Shown: positions 19,193 through 27,869 of the stretch, piece after piece
How positions within the stretch are numbered: position 1 is the first letter of the stretch
Layout of the letters: each line of letters opens with the position of its first letter
Assembly: GCF_026625645.1 (NCBI RefSeq)
Contig: NZ_CP113056.1
Coordinates: 2,951,001 to 3,015,000, forward strand
Source of the DNA: Ancylobacter sp. SL191
Lineage (GTDB): Bacteria > Pseudomonadota > Alphaproteobacteria > Rhizobiales > Xanthobacteraceae
Direction: 5' to 3'
DNA: 64,000 nt
The notes under the pieces: model-generated
Told to the model about the DNA's origin: nothing
Databases searched by the model: none
The model's input: only the letters and a program-made list of their open reading frames with translations
Position numbers and translations under genes: made by a program

Positions 19193-19441
19193 TCAGGCGG
19201 CGGCCGGTGCCTCGTAGAGCGCGCCCGGCGGGTTCGATTCGGTGCCGTGCAGATGGTGGTCGTACGCGTAGAGGGTCGAGCAATAGGGGCAGATGATCTC
19301 GTCATCCGAGCCCATGTCGAGGAAGACATGCGGATGATCGAAGGGCGGCCGCGCCCCGACACACATGAACTCCTTGGCGCCGATGGAGATTTTCGGCACG
19401 CCGGCCGAATTGTGGAAGTGGGGAACGACGTGGCCCGCCAT
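19193..19441 (-). CDS. NDUFS6-like zinc-finger domain protein (COG4391 type)
   Basis: An 82-residue protein with a C...H...CPYC ligand set: Cys in EFMCVG, His in FDHPHVFLDMG and the pair in IICPYCSTLY. This matches the small zinc-finger proteins related to the complex I accessory subunit NDUFS6 that are widespread in alphaproteobacteria. The start at 19441 gives the usual length; an upstream in-frame start would add 31 basic residues unlike the family. A role in complex I assembly is family-level inference. It is upstream of the FAD monooxygenase by 18 bases. Confidence 0.85.
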   Translation of the reverse strand: MAGHVVPHFHNSAGVPKISIGAKEFMCVGARPPFDHPHVFLDMGSDDEIICPYCSTLYAYDHHLHGTESNPPGALYEAPAAA

Positions 19442-19627
19442 GATTTTCCGTCCGCGCTCGTGATGCAGTCGCGCGGAACATAGCCGCTGGCGGCGCCGGG
19501 TCCAAGAGGCAACGATGTGGCAACGACGTGGCAAGCCACATGGCGAGGCGTGCGAGCGGTAAAGCCTTGTGGATCAACGGCTAAGGGAGCGCTCCTTGGC
19601 CGCGCCACAATGATGGTGCATCACCTT

Positions 19628-19646
19628 GGGGCACGTTGCGTGCCCC
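19628..19646 (+). other. perfect stem-loop just upstream of an uncharacterised membrane-protein gene
   Basis: GGGGCAC at 19628-19634 and GTGCCCC at 19640-19646 pair perfectly over a five-base loop, 14 bases before the ATG at 19661. It would sit at or near the ribosome site of the next gene and could affect its translation. Its function is unknown. Confidence 0.45.
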
Positions 19647-19660
19647 ACCCCTCGAGTGCC

Positions 19661-20626
19661 ATGCGCCGACTTTTCGCCGCCGCCGCCTTTCTTCTCGCCT
19701 TTGCCGGCGCCGCGCACTGGGTGCTGCCGGCGGGGAAGTATTATTATACCCTGATCCTGGCGCAGGACGACGCCGCGCGCCTTGCCGATCTTCAGCTCGC
19801 CGGCGTCCTCGATGCCGGGCGGGTCGAGGCGGAAATCGCCACCGCGCTGGACCGGGACGACACGGAACTGGCGACGAGTTTTCTCGAGCTGGCCGATTCC
19901 CGCCACCTCCCGGTGAGCGAGGAATTGCGCGCGAGGGTTGCAGCGTCGGGCGGTGCGGTGCCCCGCGCGGCGCGCGATTTCGGGCTCGGTCTGGTGACCG
20001 GTGAGGTGGACAGTCAGGCCAGTCTGGCCGGATCCATCGCGGGCGATCTAACCGTTTGGGGCGATGTGCGCGACCTCGGCCGGCAGGCGATTCACTGGGC
20101 GCGCGGTGAGCCCGTGGACGAATTCATGGTGGCACTCGCCGGTGCCGGCATCGTCGCGACAGGTGCAACCTATGTCGCCTTCGGGGCGCCACTCACGCTG
20201 CGCGCCGGCCTCAGCGTGGTGAAGGGAGCCCGCCGCGCCGGAGCGCTTGGCGGGCGCTTCGCCGCCCATCTGATCGACGCCGCCCGCAGCGGGCGCAAGG
20301 TGCAGGCGGCCGGCGCGCTGGTCGATGTCGGCCGCGCCTCGACCAAGGCCGGCACGCGGGCGACGCTGGCCGGCCTCACCCATGTGGACGACGCGGCAGG
20401 CGCCGCGCGGCTGGCCCGGCTTGCCGAGGTGAAGGGCGGCAAGACACTGGCCATCGTCAAAGTGCTCGGCCGTGGCGCGCTGTTCCTAACCGAGGCGGTC
20501 GCCACGCTCGCCTTCTGGGTCATCGCGGCGCTCGTCAACCTGATCGGCCTCATCTCGTCCTTCAACGCCTTCGTGGTCGCGCTGCTGCGCCCGCTGTGGA
20601 AGCGGCCGCGCGGGGCTCTCGCCTGA
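19661..20626 (+). CDS. uncharacterised membrane-associated protein
   Basis: A 321-residue protein with an N-terminal hydrophobic segment (residues 5-24, likely signal anchor), an Ala/Gly-rich hydrophobic stretch near 150-170, and a strongly hydrophobic C-terminal region of about 270-310 (ATLAFWVIAALVNLIGLISS). The region between about 180 and 260 is basic and Ala-rich and may be helical. I recognise no catalytic motif or named family. The start at 19661 is chosen because it places the hydrophobic segment at the N-terminus. It stands alone between divergent and downstream genes, and the function is unknown. Confidence 0.7.
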   Translation: MRRLFAAAAFLLAFAGAAHWVLPAGKYYYTLILAQDDAARLADLQLAGVLDAGRVEAEIATALDRDDTELATSFLELADSRHLPVSEELRARVAASGGAVPRAARDFGLGLVTGEVDSQASLAGSIAGDLTVWGDVRDLGRQAIHWARGEPVDEFMVALAGAGIVATGATYVAFGAPLTLRAGLSVVKGARRAGALGGRFAAHLIDAARSGRKVQAAGALVDVGRASTKAGTRATLAGLTHVDDAAGAARLARLAEVKGGKTLAIVKVLGRGALFLTEAVATLAFWVIAALVNLIGLISSFNAFVVALLRPLWKRPRGALA

Positions 20627-20734
20627 GCGGGCAGACCTGCCCTGCCGCGGCGATGCTTGGCGGTAGACGACTTGGCATAGGCAGGGCGGCTGATTAGCGT
20701 GCGCGCCTTGCTTGTCGCCGGAGCCGCTTCGCCC

Positions 20735-21487
20735 ATGCCGACCTTCCATCACGACGGAATCGACTTCGCCTATCTCTATGAGGGGCAGGGCGAGCCGGTC
20801 CTGCTCATTCATGGCTTTGCCTCGACCAAGGAGATCAACTGGGTCGGGCCGGGCTGGGTGACGGCGCTGATTGGGGCCGAGCGGCGGGTGATCGCGCTGG
20901 ATAATCGCGGCCATGGCGCCTCCGGCAAGGTCTATGAGCGCGACGCCTATGATCCCGGTGTGATGGCGCGCGATGCGCTGGCATTGCTCGACCATCTCGC
21001 CATCCCCCGTGCCGATGTGATGGGCTATTCCATGGGCGGGCGCATCGGCGCCTGCCTCGCGCTGATGGCGCCGGAGCGGGTGCGCACGCTGATCCTCGGC
21101 GGCATCGGCATCCATCTGGTGGAAGGCGCGGGCCTCCCGGTGACGGTCGCCGAGGCGCTGCTGGCGCCGAGCCTTGACGATGTGACCGATCCGGTCGGCC
21201 GCACCTTCCGCGCCTTTGCCGAGCAGACCGGTAGCGACCGGCAGGCGCTTGCCGCCTGCATCTATGGCTCGCGCCGCACGCTGACGCGCGAGGAGGTCGG
21301 CCGCATCACGATCCCCACGCTGATCGCGGTCGGCACGCGGGACGAGGTGTCCGGCGCCGCCGCCCCGCTCGCCGCGCTCATTCCCGGCGCGCGGGTCGCG
21401 GACATTCCCGGCCGTGACCATATGCGGGCCGTCGGCGACCGCGTTTACAAGGAAGCGGCGCTCGCTTTCCTTGCCGAGGCGCATTGA
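20735..21487 (+). CDS. alpha/beta fold hydrolase
   Basis: About 250 residues. LLIHGFAST is the oxyanion-loop block, ALDNRGHGAS follows strand 4, the nucleophile elbow is GYSMGGR, and the C-terminal catalytic pair is seen in VGTRDE (Asp) and PGRDHM (His). The triad is complete. The substrate is unknown; the sequence looks like the general esterase/hydrolase group rather than haloalkane dehalogenase. A GTG 12 codons upstream could extend it, but the N-terminus starting at MPTFHHDG fits the family. Confidence 0.9.
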   Translation: MPTFHHDGIDFAYLYEGQGEPVLLIHGFASTKEINWVGPGWVTALIGAERRVIALDNRGHGASGKVYERDAYDPGVMARDALALLDHLAIPRADVMGYSMGGRIGACLALMAPERVRTLILGGIGIHLVEGAGLPVTVAEALLAPSLDDVTDPVGRTFRAFAEQTGSDRQALAACIYGSRRTLTREEVGRITIPTLIAVGTRDEVSGAAAPLAALIPGARVADIPGRDHMRAVGDRVYKEAALAFLAEAH

Positions 21488-21604
21488 TCGGGCGGGCGAT
21501 AAGGCGGCCCGGCGGCGCGATTGGCGGCGCCGGTGACCGGCATGAAAACGACGTCGGACCAAGGACTTGGTGAGGCCCTCGCGACCCTCCGTTTCGGTGT
21601 AGCG

Positions 21605-21634
21605 GGAGGGCCGGCCGCGGCCGGTTCGCCCTCC
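21605..21634. other. compound stem-loop between the hydrolase gene and cysE
   Basis: GGAGGGC at 21605-21611 can pair with GCCCTCC at 21628-21634. Within it, CCGGCC-GC-GGCCGG (21611-21624) is a second perfect palindrome. It is 118 bases after the hydrolase stop and 143 bases before cysE. There is no T tract, so it may be a terminator or leader structure. Otherwise the 289-base gap contains nothing I can support. Confidence 0.35.
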
Positions 21635-21776
21635 GGTGGCGACTCGCGTTTCTTGCAGAATCGCAACGAGCCCCCGCATGGGATCACCCCTCCCGCTGTG
21701 CTAGGCTGCGCCCAACTCGGGTAAAACGCTGGCAGAGGGTCCACCCGATGGATCCGTGACCGGTGAGGGAAAATTT

Positions 21777-22625
21777 ATGGCGCAGAACACCCTTCAGCGT
21801 GTCGCGGCGGCGCGCCCGCTCGACAAGCTCGACCCCGTCTGGTCCCGCATCCGCGACGAGGCCGAGGCCATTGTCGAGCGCGAGCCGGCGCTCGCCAGCT
21901 TCGTCCATTCCAGCGTGCTCTATCATCCCTCGCTGGAGGAGGCGGTCGGCCACCGCATCGCCCAGCGGCTCGACCATGACGACATGCCGAGCCACCTCAT
22001 CCGCCAGGCGTTTCGCGAGGCGGTGACGGATGACCCGGAGATCGGCCTCGCCATCCGCGCCGACATCATGGCGGTGTGCGACCGCGACCCCGCGACCGAG
22101 CGGGCGGTCGATCCGCTGCTCTATTACAAGGGCTTCCACGCCATCCAGACCCACCGTCTGGCGCATTGGCTGCTGAAGAGCGGGCGCAAGGATTTCGCGC
22201 TGTACCTCCAGAGCCGGGCCTCGGTGGTGTTCCAGGTCGACATCAACCCGGCGGCGCCCTTCGGGCGCGGCATCTTCTTCGACCATGCGACCGGCATCGT
22301 CGTCGGCGAGACGGCGGTGATCGAGGATAATGTGTCGATCCTGCAGGGCGTCACGCTTGGCGGCACCGGCAAGGAGCATGGCGACCGCCACCCGAAGATC
22401 CGCCGCGGCGTGCTGATCGGCGCCGGGGCCAAGGTGCTCGGCAATATCGAGGTGGGCAACTGCGCGCGCGTGGCCGCCGGCTCCGTCGTGCTCAAGCCCG
22501 TGCCGGCGGCGACGACGGTGGCGGGCGTGCCGGCCAAGGTGGTCGGGCAGGCGGGCTGCGCCGAGCCCTCGCGCAGCATGGACCAGATGTTCGAGGATCT
22601 GCCCTTCCTCGGCGAGGCGATCTGA
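21777..22625 (+). CDS. cysE: serine O-acetyltransferase
   Basis: 282 residues: an N-terminal helical SATase domain (DPVWSRIRDEAEAIVEREPALASFVHSSVLYHPS, then YYKGFHAIQTHRLAHWL) followed by a left-handed beta-helix of hexapeptide repeats with the active-site block DHATGIVVGETAVIEDNVSILQGVTLGG. It acetylates serine with acetyl-CoA for cysteine synthesis. The C-terminal tail is where cysteine synthase binds and cysteine feeds back in this family. The start at 21777 follows GTGAGGGA at good spacing; a GTG seven codons upstream is possible but less likely. Confidence 0.95.
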   Translation: MAQNTLQRVAAARPLDKLDPVWSRIRDEAEAIVEREPALASFVHSSVLYHPSLEEAVGHRIAQRLDHDDMPSHLIRQAFREAVTDDPEIGLAIRADIMAVCDRDPATERAVDPLLYYKGFHAIQTHRLAHWLLKSGRKDFALYLQSRASVVFQVDINPAAPFGRGIFFDHATGIVVGETAVIEDNVSILQGVTLGGTGKEHGDRHPKIRRGVLIGAGAKVLGNIEVGNCARVAAGSVVLKPVPAATTVAGVPAKVVGQAGCAEPSRSMDQMFEDLPFLGEAI

Positions 22626-22642
22626 GGCCGGCGATCTGACGC

Positions 22643-22675
22643 CCTATCCCGGCAGGCATCGCGATCCGGGATAGG
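22643..22675 (+). terminator. stem-loop after cysE
   Basis: CCTATCCCGG at 22643-22652 pairs perfectly with CCGGGATAGG at 22666-22675 over a 13-base loop, 18 bases after the cysE stop. No T run follows. The arms resemble the ATCCCGG ends of the palindromic repeats in this window, so it may be a minimal relative of that family. Confidence 0.55.
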
Positions 22676-22761
22676 CCGCGCATCGCCCGCGCGGCGGGTT
22701 GCACAGCGGCGCCCGGCATGGCAAGCCTGCCGCCCAACCCACCCTTTGCGGAGCACGGATT

Positions 22762-22974
22762 TTGGAAAAGAAGGATTTCGAGCGCGTCCAGACCTATATG
22801 CGGCGCCTCTTCAGCAACACGCAGATCCGCGTCGTCGGCCGTCCGAAGAAGAAGGACTCGGCCGAGGTGTATCTCGGCGACGAGTTCATCGGCGTCCTGT
22901 TCGAGGACAAGGAAGACGGCGACCTCTCCTATAACTTCCAGATGGCCATCCTCGACACCGATCTGGAAGACTGA
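22762..22974 (+). CDS. DUF3126 family protein
   Basis: A 70-residue alphaproteobacterial protein. [20 protein letters not shown], then the [35 protein letters not shown] region, identify DUF3126 over its full length. The start is a TTG at 22762, supported by GGAG eight bases upstream and by the family beginning; the frame stays open upstream to an ATG at 22699 that would add 21 unrelated residues. The function is unknown. Its place between cysE and a gamma-carbonic anhydrase gene suggests a conserved small operon. Confidence 0.9.
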   Translation: MEKKDFERVQTYMRRLFSNTQIRVVGRPKKKDSAEVYLGDEFIGVLFEDKEDGDLSYNFQMAILDTDLED

Positions 22975-23005
22975 ACCTCGGACCGAGAGCCAGGGATTCC
23001 CACCG

Positions 23006-23536
23006 ATGCCGGTCTATGCGCTGGACGGGGTGGCGCCGGAACTGCCGGCGCCCGGCCGCTTCTGGATCGCCCCCACCGCCGAGGTGATCGGCCATGTGGC
23101 TTTGGGCGACGAGGCCAGCGTGTGGTTCGGCACGGTGATCCGCGGCGACAATGAGCGGATCAGCATCGGGGAGCGGGTGAACATCCAGGAGCTCTGCGTG
23201 CTCCACACCGATCCCGGCTTCCCGATGACCATCGGCGCGGACTGCACCATCGGCCACAAGGCGATGCTGCATGGCTGCACGATCGGGGAGAACAGCCTGA
23301 TCGGCATGGGCGCCACGCTGCTGAACGGCGCCCGCATCGGGCGCAACTGCCTGGTCGGCGCCGGCGCGCTGGTGACCGAGGGCAAGGAATTTCCCGACAA
23401 TTCCCTCATCGTCGGCGCCCCCGCCAAGGTCATCCGCACGCTGGATGAGAGCGTGACCGCGCGCATCCACGGCACGGCGGCGCATTATGTGCGCAACTGG
23501 CGGCGCTTTGCCGAAGGTCTCGCGCGGGTCGACTGA
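23006..23536 (+). CDS. gamma-carbonic anhydrase family protein
   Basis: A 176-residue left-handed beta-helix protein. The metal-binding histidines are in [27 protein letters not shown] (three His in the expected pattern), and [17 protein letters not shown] is the conserved Arg/Asp/Gln block. Members are trimeric and bind zinc or iron; many lack proven carbonic anhydrase activity. It follows the DUF3126 gene by 31 bases on the same strand. I would not assert enzyme activity without a test. Confidence 0.92.
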   Translation: MPVYALDGVAPELPAPGRFWIAPTAEVIGHVALGDEASVWFGTVIRGDNERISIGERVNIQELCVLHTDPGFPMTIGADCTIGHKAMLHGCTIGENSLIGMGATLLNGARIGRNCLVGAGALVTEGKEFPDNSLIVGAPAKVIRTLDESVTARIHGTAAHYVRNWRRFAEGLARVD

Positions 23537-23614
23537 GCGGGCCCCATTTCGCCCATCTTCTCCTGTTCAGCCGGACAGGCGGGCGCGCCGGCCCGTCGCC
23601 ACAGGAGATCTCCC

Positions 23615-24154
23615 ATGGACAGCATCCGAACCGAACGGCTGGTGCTGCGGAACTTCCGCCGCGAGGATGGCCCGGACCTGCTGGCCTATCTGCGGGAGCC
23701 GAGGGTCAGCTGTTTTCTCTCGCTCAGGACGGAAGATCTGGCGGCCGCTGAGGCCGAGGCGGCAAGGCGCGCCGGCAGTGACGAGTACCTTGCCGTCTGC
23801 CTCGCCGCCACCGGCCGGGTGATCGGCGATGTGTTCGCCATGCCGGAGCCGCCCGACACCTATTCGGTCGGCTGGAACTTCCACGCGAATGCCGGCGGGA
23901 CCGGCTTCGCCACCGAGGCCGCGCGGGCGCTGTTCGAGCATCTGTTCACGGCCGGGCAGGCGCGGCGTCTCTATGCCTATGTCGAGGAGGACAACACCCC
24001 TTCGCAGCGGCTCTGCGAAAGGCTCGGCATGCGCGCCGAGGGGCTGTTCAAGGAGTTCATCTCCTTCCGCGCCGATGAACATGGCGAGCCCGTCTTCGAG
24101 AACACACTGCAATACGCGCTGCTGCGCACGGAGTGGCTGGCGCGGGTCGGTTGA
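23615..24154 (+). CDS. GNAT family N-acetyltransferase (RimJ/RimL type)
   Basis: A 179-residue acyltransferase. TERLVLRNFRREDGPDLLAYLREPRVS is the usual start of this branch, and GTGFATEAARALFEHLF (with a GTG in place of the usual GKGYATE) is the acetyl-CoA loop, followed by RLYAYVEEDNTPSQRLCERLGMRAEG. The CoA-binding and NxxSxxLxEKLGF-like blocks are therefore present. The target could be a protein N-terminus or a small amine. CAGGAGA precedes the start. Confidence 0.9.
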   Translation: MDSIRTERLVLRNFRREDGPDLLAYLREPRVSCFLSLRTEDLAAAEAEAARRAGSDEYLAVCLAATGRVIGDVFAMPEPPDTYSVGWNFHANAGGTGFATEAARALFEHLFTAGQARRLYAYVEEDNTPSQRLCERLGMRAEGLFKEFISFRADEHGEPVFENTLQYALLRTEWLARVG

Positions 24155-24172
24155 TCCCCCGCGCGCCTCGCC

Positions 24173-24841
24173 TCAGTTCTGGCCGACCGTGGCCGGGGCC
24201 AGCACATCGCCCAGCGACACCCAGCGATCCGGGAAACCCTGCGCCTGCCGCTTGACGAAGCGGTAGCCGGTCTCGTGCCAGAGCAGGATGGCGGCTTCCT
24301 GATTGTCCAGCACCAGATCGCCGCGATCGGTGACGACGGTGAGCACCGAATGGCCGTCGCCCTGCTTGTCGCGCACCACGGTGATGAGCAGCGTTTCCGC
24401 CGGCCAGCCGGCCTCGATCAGCATGCGGCGCTTCAGGAGGACATAGTCCTCGCAATCGCCATAGCCGTCATCCGGGTAGGTCCAGCGCTCGATCTCGCCA
24501 TAATGCTCGATGTCGGTCAGCGGCTGGATGGTGCCGTTCACCGTGTCGTTGATGTGGCGGAGCTGGGCGTAATTGGCGTCGGTCAGAGCGACCTTGCCGC
24601 CGCGGCCATTGCCGTTGCCGCAATCGCCCGGCCGCTCGGCGCAGAAGCGCGCATAGCCGATCGGGGTGGCGGTGTTGCTTCCCGCGATCATGTTCGAGCC
24701 GGGGGCGCTGCGCATCGCCAGATGCACCTCGCCGACCCGCTCGCTCGCTTGCGCCGGGGACGCACCCCAGACACCCGCTATCGCCGCTATCACGACCGCT
24801 GCCGCCGCCGCGAGACGGGCTCGTTCGAGCCTCTTGTTCAT
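24173..24841 (-). CDS. periplasmic transglutaminase-like cysteine peptidase (BTLCP family)
   Basis: 222 residues with a cleavable signal peptide (hydrophobic 9-28, probable cleavage after AQA near 32) and a bacterial transglutaminase-like cysteine proteinase domain. The triad is complete: Cys130 in YGDCEDYVLLKR, His164 in GHSVLTV and Asp179 in LVLDNQE. LapG, the periplasmic protease that releases giant LapA-type adhesins, belongs to this family, but most alphaproteobacterial standalone members are uncharacterised. No LapD partner is nearby. A start four codons further upstream is possible. It converges closely with the GNAT gene. Confidence 0.9.
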   Translation of the reverse strand: MNKRLERARLAAAAAVVIAAIAGVWGASPAQASERVGEVHLAMRSAPGSNMIAGSNTATPIGYARFCAERPGDCGNGNGRGGKVALTDANYAQLRHINDTVNGTIQPLTDIEHYGEIERWTYPDDGYGDCEDYVLLKRRMLIEAGWPAETLLITVVRDKQGDGHSVLTVVTDRGDLVLDNQEAAILLWHETGYRFVKRQAQGFPDRWVSLGDVLAPATVGQN

Positions 24842-25044
24842 CGCGTACCTCATTCCTGTCTATGGAAGACATCATGACAGCGATGTTTTTATTCTGGTCT
24901 AAGCGACGGCGTAGATTCACGAGTACCTTGGATAGAGGTCGTTAACACCTGTTTCTCTTGGCATTAACCATTGATATTGGCAGGCTGTTCATCACGCGAA
25001 TTAAGCCGGTCGCAACCCGGCGCGGCTAGAGCACGCTCGATTCT

Positions 25045-25878
25045 TTGATCAGGCCCGCGCTCGGGGTGCTTGCCCGCGCGCACTGCGCCGCCTATGTCAT
25101 CGTTGTGCTTGACCCATCCCAGATTGCCGCCCAGCGCCGCCAGCCCATCCTCAACGTGCCGACGGTGATCACCGTCCTGGCGGCGGTGATGCTGGCCATT
25201 CAGGGGCTGCGCGACATGGTCGATCCCGATACGGGCATCGAGATCCTCGCGCTCTTCGCCTTCATTCCCGCCCGCTTCGACCCCTCCGTGCTCGCCGAAG
25301 GGATTCTGCCGGGCGGGGCCGGGGCGGATGTGTGGACCTTCGTCACCTATGCCTTCCTGCATGGCGGCTGGACCCATGTGGGGCTGAACCTCCTGTGGAT
25401 GCTGGCCTTTGGCAGCCCGGTGGCGCGCCGCTTCGGCACGCTGCGCTTCCTCTTGTTCTTCGTCGTCACGGCGGCGGCGGGGGCGGGGCTGCATCTCGTC
25501 ACCCATGAGGGCGAGCTGGTGCCGATGATCGGCGCCTCGGCGGCGGTGTCGGGCTGCATGGCGGCGGCGATCCGCTTCATGTTCGCCTCGGAAGGGCATG
25601 TGGTGTGGCAGCCGGACGCCATGAGCGCCTCGGTGCGCTATCCCGCCCCGCCGCTGTCCATCGTCATGCGCGACCGGCGGGTGATCGGCTTTGTCGGCGT
25701 GTGGTTCCTCATCAATATCGGTTTCGGCCTGCTGACGCCGGCCGGCGTCACCGATGGCAGCATCGCCTGGGAAGCCCATATTGGCGGCTTCGTCGTCGGG
25801 CTGCTGCTGTTCCCGCTGTTCGATCCGGTGCGTTCCGGCCCGGACGGCGCGCCCTATTCCCGGCACCCTCAGGGCTGA
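25045..25878 (+). CDS. rhomboid family intramembrane serine protease
   Basis: About 277 residues with six or seven membrane helices. The catalytic serine sits in IGASAAVSGCM and the catalytic histidine in AHIGGFVVGLL. The WTFVTYAFLHGGWTHVGLNLLWMLAFG block with its HGGWTHVGxN pattern is typical of rhomboids. It cleaves membrane-embedded substrates; the target is unknown. The start is uncertain: the frame opens with a weak TTG at 25045, and GTG codons at 25066 and 25105 would remove 7 or 20 residues of non-family sequence. Confidence 0.88.
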   Translation: MIRPALGVLARAHCAAYVIVVLDPSQIAAQRRQPILNVPTVITVLAAVMLAIQGLRDMVDPDTGIEILALFAFIPARFDPSVLAEGILPGGAGADVWTFVTYAFLHGGWTHVGLNLLWMLAFGSPVARRFGTLRFLLFFVVTAAAGAGLHLVTHEGELVPMIGASAAVSGCMAAAIRFMFASEGHVVWQPDAMSASVRYPAPPLSIVMRDRRVIGFVGVWFLINIGFGLLTPAGVTDGSIAWEAHIGGFVVGLLLFPLFDPVRSGPDGAPYSRHPQG

Positions 25879-26016
25879 TCCGGCCCGTTCTCGCAACAGA
25901 CTTGCCTCCCGCTGCGTTAAGGCGGATCATTTCCGGCTCAGGCCACGCACAAGCGCGGCCGTAACGAGCAGCCGGCGGGAGAGCCGACCGGCTGCCGAAT
26001 GGGAAGGAGGCATGCC

Positions 26017-26448
26017 ATGACGGTTCGTTCGATTCTGGACGAGAAGGGGTACGACGTGCAGACCATCCGCCCGGACGCGACCTTGCGCGAGGCGGTGGAA
26101 GTGCTGGCCGAAAAGCGCATCGGTGCGATCGTGGTGACCGATGCCGAGCGGCGCGTGGTCGGCATTCTCTCCGAGCGCGATTGCGTGCGGGTGATCGGCA
26201 ATGACGGGCCGGGACGGCTCGACGACACCGTCGCCACCGTCATGACCGCCAAGGTGGTGACCGCCGACGGCAACGAGACCGTGCATCAGGTCATGGAGCA
26301 CATGACCGCCGGCCGCTTCCGCCATTTGCCGGTGGTGCAGGGCGGCAAGCTTCTCGGCATCATCTCCATTGGCGACGTGGTCAAGCATCGCCTCGCGGAG
26401 ATGGAGCGCGAGAGCCACGCCATGCGCGAATACATCATGTCCACCTGA
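26017..26448 (+). CDS. CBS domain-pair protein
   Basis: A 143-residue protein consisting of two CBS domains (residues about 9-65 and 75-130), with the hallmark VGILSERDCVRVI and LLGIISIGDVVKHRL ends of each repeat. Such standalone pairs bind adenosyl ligands (AMP, ATP, SAM, NADH) and regulate partner proteins. AAGGAGG lies 12 bases before the chosen ATG; an ATG six codons upstream lacks this. A stem-loop follows. Confidence 0.93.
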   Translation: MTVRSILDEKGYDVQTIRPDATLREAVEVLAEKRIGAIVVTDAERRVVGILSERDCVRVIGNDGPGRLDDTVATVMTAKVVTADGNETVHQVMEHMTAGRFRHLPVVQGGKLLGIISIGDVVKHRLAEMERESHAMREYIMST

Positions 26449-26454
26449 CACACG

Positions 26455-26480
26455 CGCTCCCGGCCGGAGGGTCGGGAGCG
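26455..26480. terminator. bidirectional terminator between the CBS gene and hisI
   Basis: CGCTCCCG at 26455-26462 pairs perfectly with CGGGAGCG at 26473-26480 over ten bases. It lies between the ends of the two convergent genes and can serve both. Confidence 0.65.
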
Positions 26481-26504
26481 TCGCCGGCCGGCGCAGATGC
26501 TCAC

Positions 26505-26999
26505 TCAGAAGCGGGGCGTGTCGGTCTTCTTCGGGGTGGCGTAGACCTCGGCCGGGTCGAACAGCTTGCCAGCGTCATTGACCGCGAGCGTGAGCTCGGG
26601 CGTCGGCGCGGCGCCGAGCGGCACGGAGCGGAAGAAGCAGGAGCGGTGCCCGGTGTGGCAGGCCGCCCCCGTGCCGCCCATGCGCACGCGCATCACCACC
26701 GCGTCCTGGTCGCAATCGACCTGAAGCTCGACCAGCTTCTGCACGTGGCCGCTTTCCTCGCCCTTCTTCCACAGCCGCCCGCGCGAGCGGCTGTAATAAT
26801 GCGCCTCGCCGGTCTCGATGGTGAGGGCAAGGGCCTGCGCGTTCATATGCGCGACCATCAGGACGGTGCCGTCCTCGGCATCGACAGCGACGGCGGTGAT
26901 CAGCCCGTCCGCGTCGAATTTCGGGGCGAGGCGTTCGCCTTCCTCGATCTCGGCCTTGCTGCCGCGCGCGGCGAAGGCCGGCTCACGCGTCTCAGCCAC
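26505..26999 (-). CDS. hisI: phosphoribosyl-AMP cyclohydrolase
   Basis: 164 residues: [26 protein letters not shown] at the start, [23 protein letters not shown] in the middle, and the metal/catalytic block DCDQDAVV...[11 protein letters not shown]. It opens the purine ring of phosphoribosyl-AMP in step three of histidine synthesis. It starts with GTG inside the end of folE, overlapping it by eight bases, so its translation is probably coupled to folE. It lacks the fused pyrophosphohydrolase (HisE) domain. Confidence 0.95.
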   Translation of the reverse strand: MAETREPAFAARGSKAEIEEGERLAPKFDADGLITAVAVDAEDGTVLMVAHMNAQALALTIETGEAHYYSRSRGRLWKKGEESGHVQKLVELQVDCDQDAVVMRVRMGGTGAACHTGHRSCFFRSVPLGAAPTPELTLAVNDAGKLFDPAEVYATPKKTDTPRF

Positions 27000-27636
27000 G
27001 CCTGCCCCGCAACAGGCTCATGAAGCGCACCTGCTCCTGCGGGTCGTCGCGGAACACGCCGGTAAACTGCATGGTGACCGTGGAGGCGCCCTGCTTGCGC
27101 ACGCCGCGCATGGCCATGCACATGTGCTCGGCCTCGATCAGCACGGCGACGCCGCGCGGCTTCAGCGCCTCGTCCATGGCGGTGATGATCTGCGAGGTCA
27201 GGTGTTCCTGCGTCTGCAGCCGGTGGGCGAACAGATCGACGATGCGGGCGATCTTCGACAGGCCGACCACGCGCTCCACCGGGAAATAGGCGACATGCGC
27301 CTTGCCGACGAAAGGCACCATGTGGTGTTCGCAATGCGAGTGGAACTCGATGTCGCGCACCAGCACCATGTCGTCGAAATTGCCGATCTCGCCAAAGGTG
27401 CGGTCGAGCACGGCCTCGGCGTCGGCATTATAGCCATCATAGAATTCCTGATACGCCTTCACCACACGCTTGGGGGTATCCAGCAGCCCCTCGCGGGTCG
27501 GATCATCGCCCGCCCAGGCGATCAGCGTGCGCACGGCCGCTTCCGCTTCCTCGCGGCTGGGGCGGCGCTGTTCGGTGGCAGCGGCGGCAACTTCGTTCTT
27601 CGCGCTGCGCATCAGCGACTCAAGCACGGCATCCAT
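26992..27636 (-). CDS. folE: GTP cyclohydrolase I
   Basis: A 214-residue enzyme for the first step of tetrahydrofolate (or queuosine) synthesis. The zinc site is in [11 protein letters not shown] and [17 protein letters not shown], and [26 protein letters not shown] is the conserved GTP-site helix. The start at 27636 is preceded by a GGAG and gives the normal length. hisI overlaps the 3' end by eight bases. The intergenic region to the divergent Fe-S scaffold gene should hold both promoters. Confidence 0.96.
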   Translation of the reverse strand: MDAVLESLMRSAKNEVAAAATEQRRPSREEAEAAVRTLIAWAGDDPTREGLLDTPKRVVKAYQEFYDGYNADAEAVLDRTFGEIGNFDDMVLVRDIEFHSHCEHHMVPFVGKAHVAYFPVERVVGLSKIARIVDLFAHRLQTQEHLTSQIITAMDEALKPRGVAVLIEAEHMCMAMRGVRKQGASTVTMQFTGVFRDDPQEQVRFMSLLRGRRG

Positions 27637-27869
27637 GACGAACTCCGTTCGACGGCGCATTTCAGACCGGGCGCCGGGGTGTCACCGGTATTACTCGACA
27701 TACGTGCCATGACTTGTCACGGATCAGCGCATTACCATCATCATAACGCCCGTCCGAACGCCCCGGAAGTGACATCCGGTTGCTTTCGCAGGCGGGCACC
27801 CGCTCCTATATAGGTGAGCAAGGGTGGCCTGCAACGCAGCCGCATGGCACGGCGCGACGGACGGACAAG

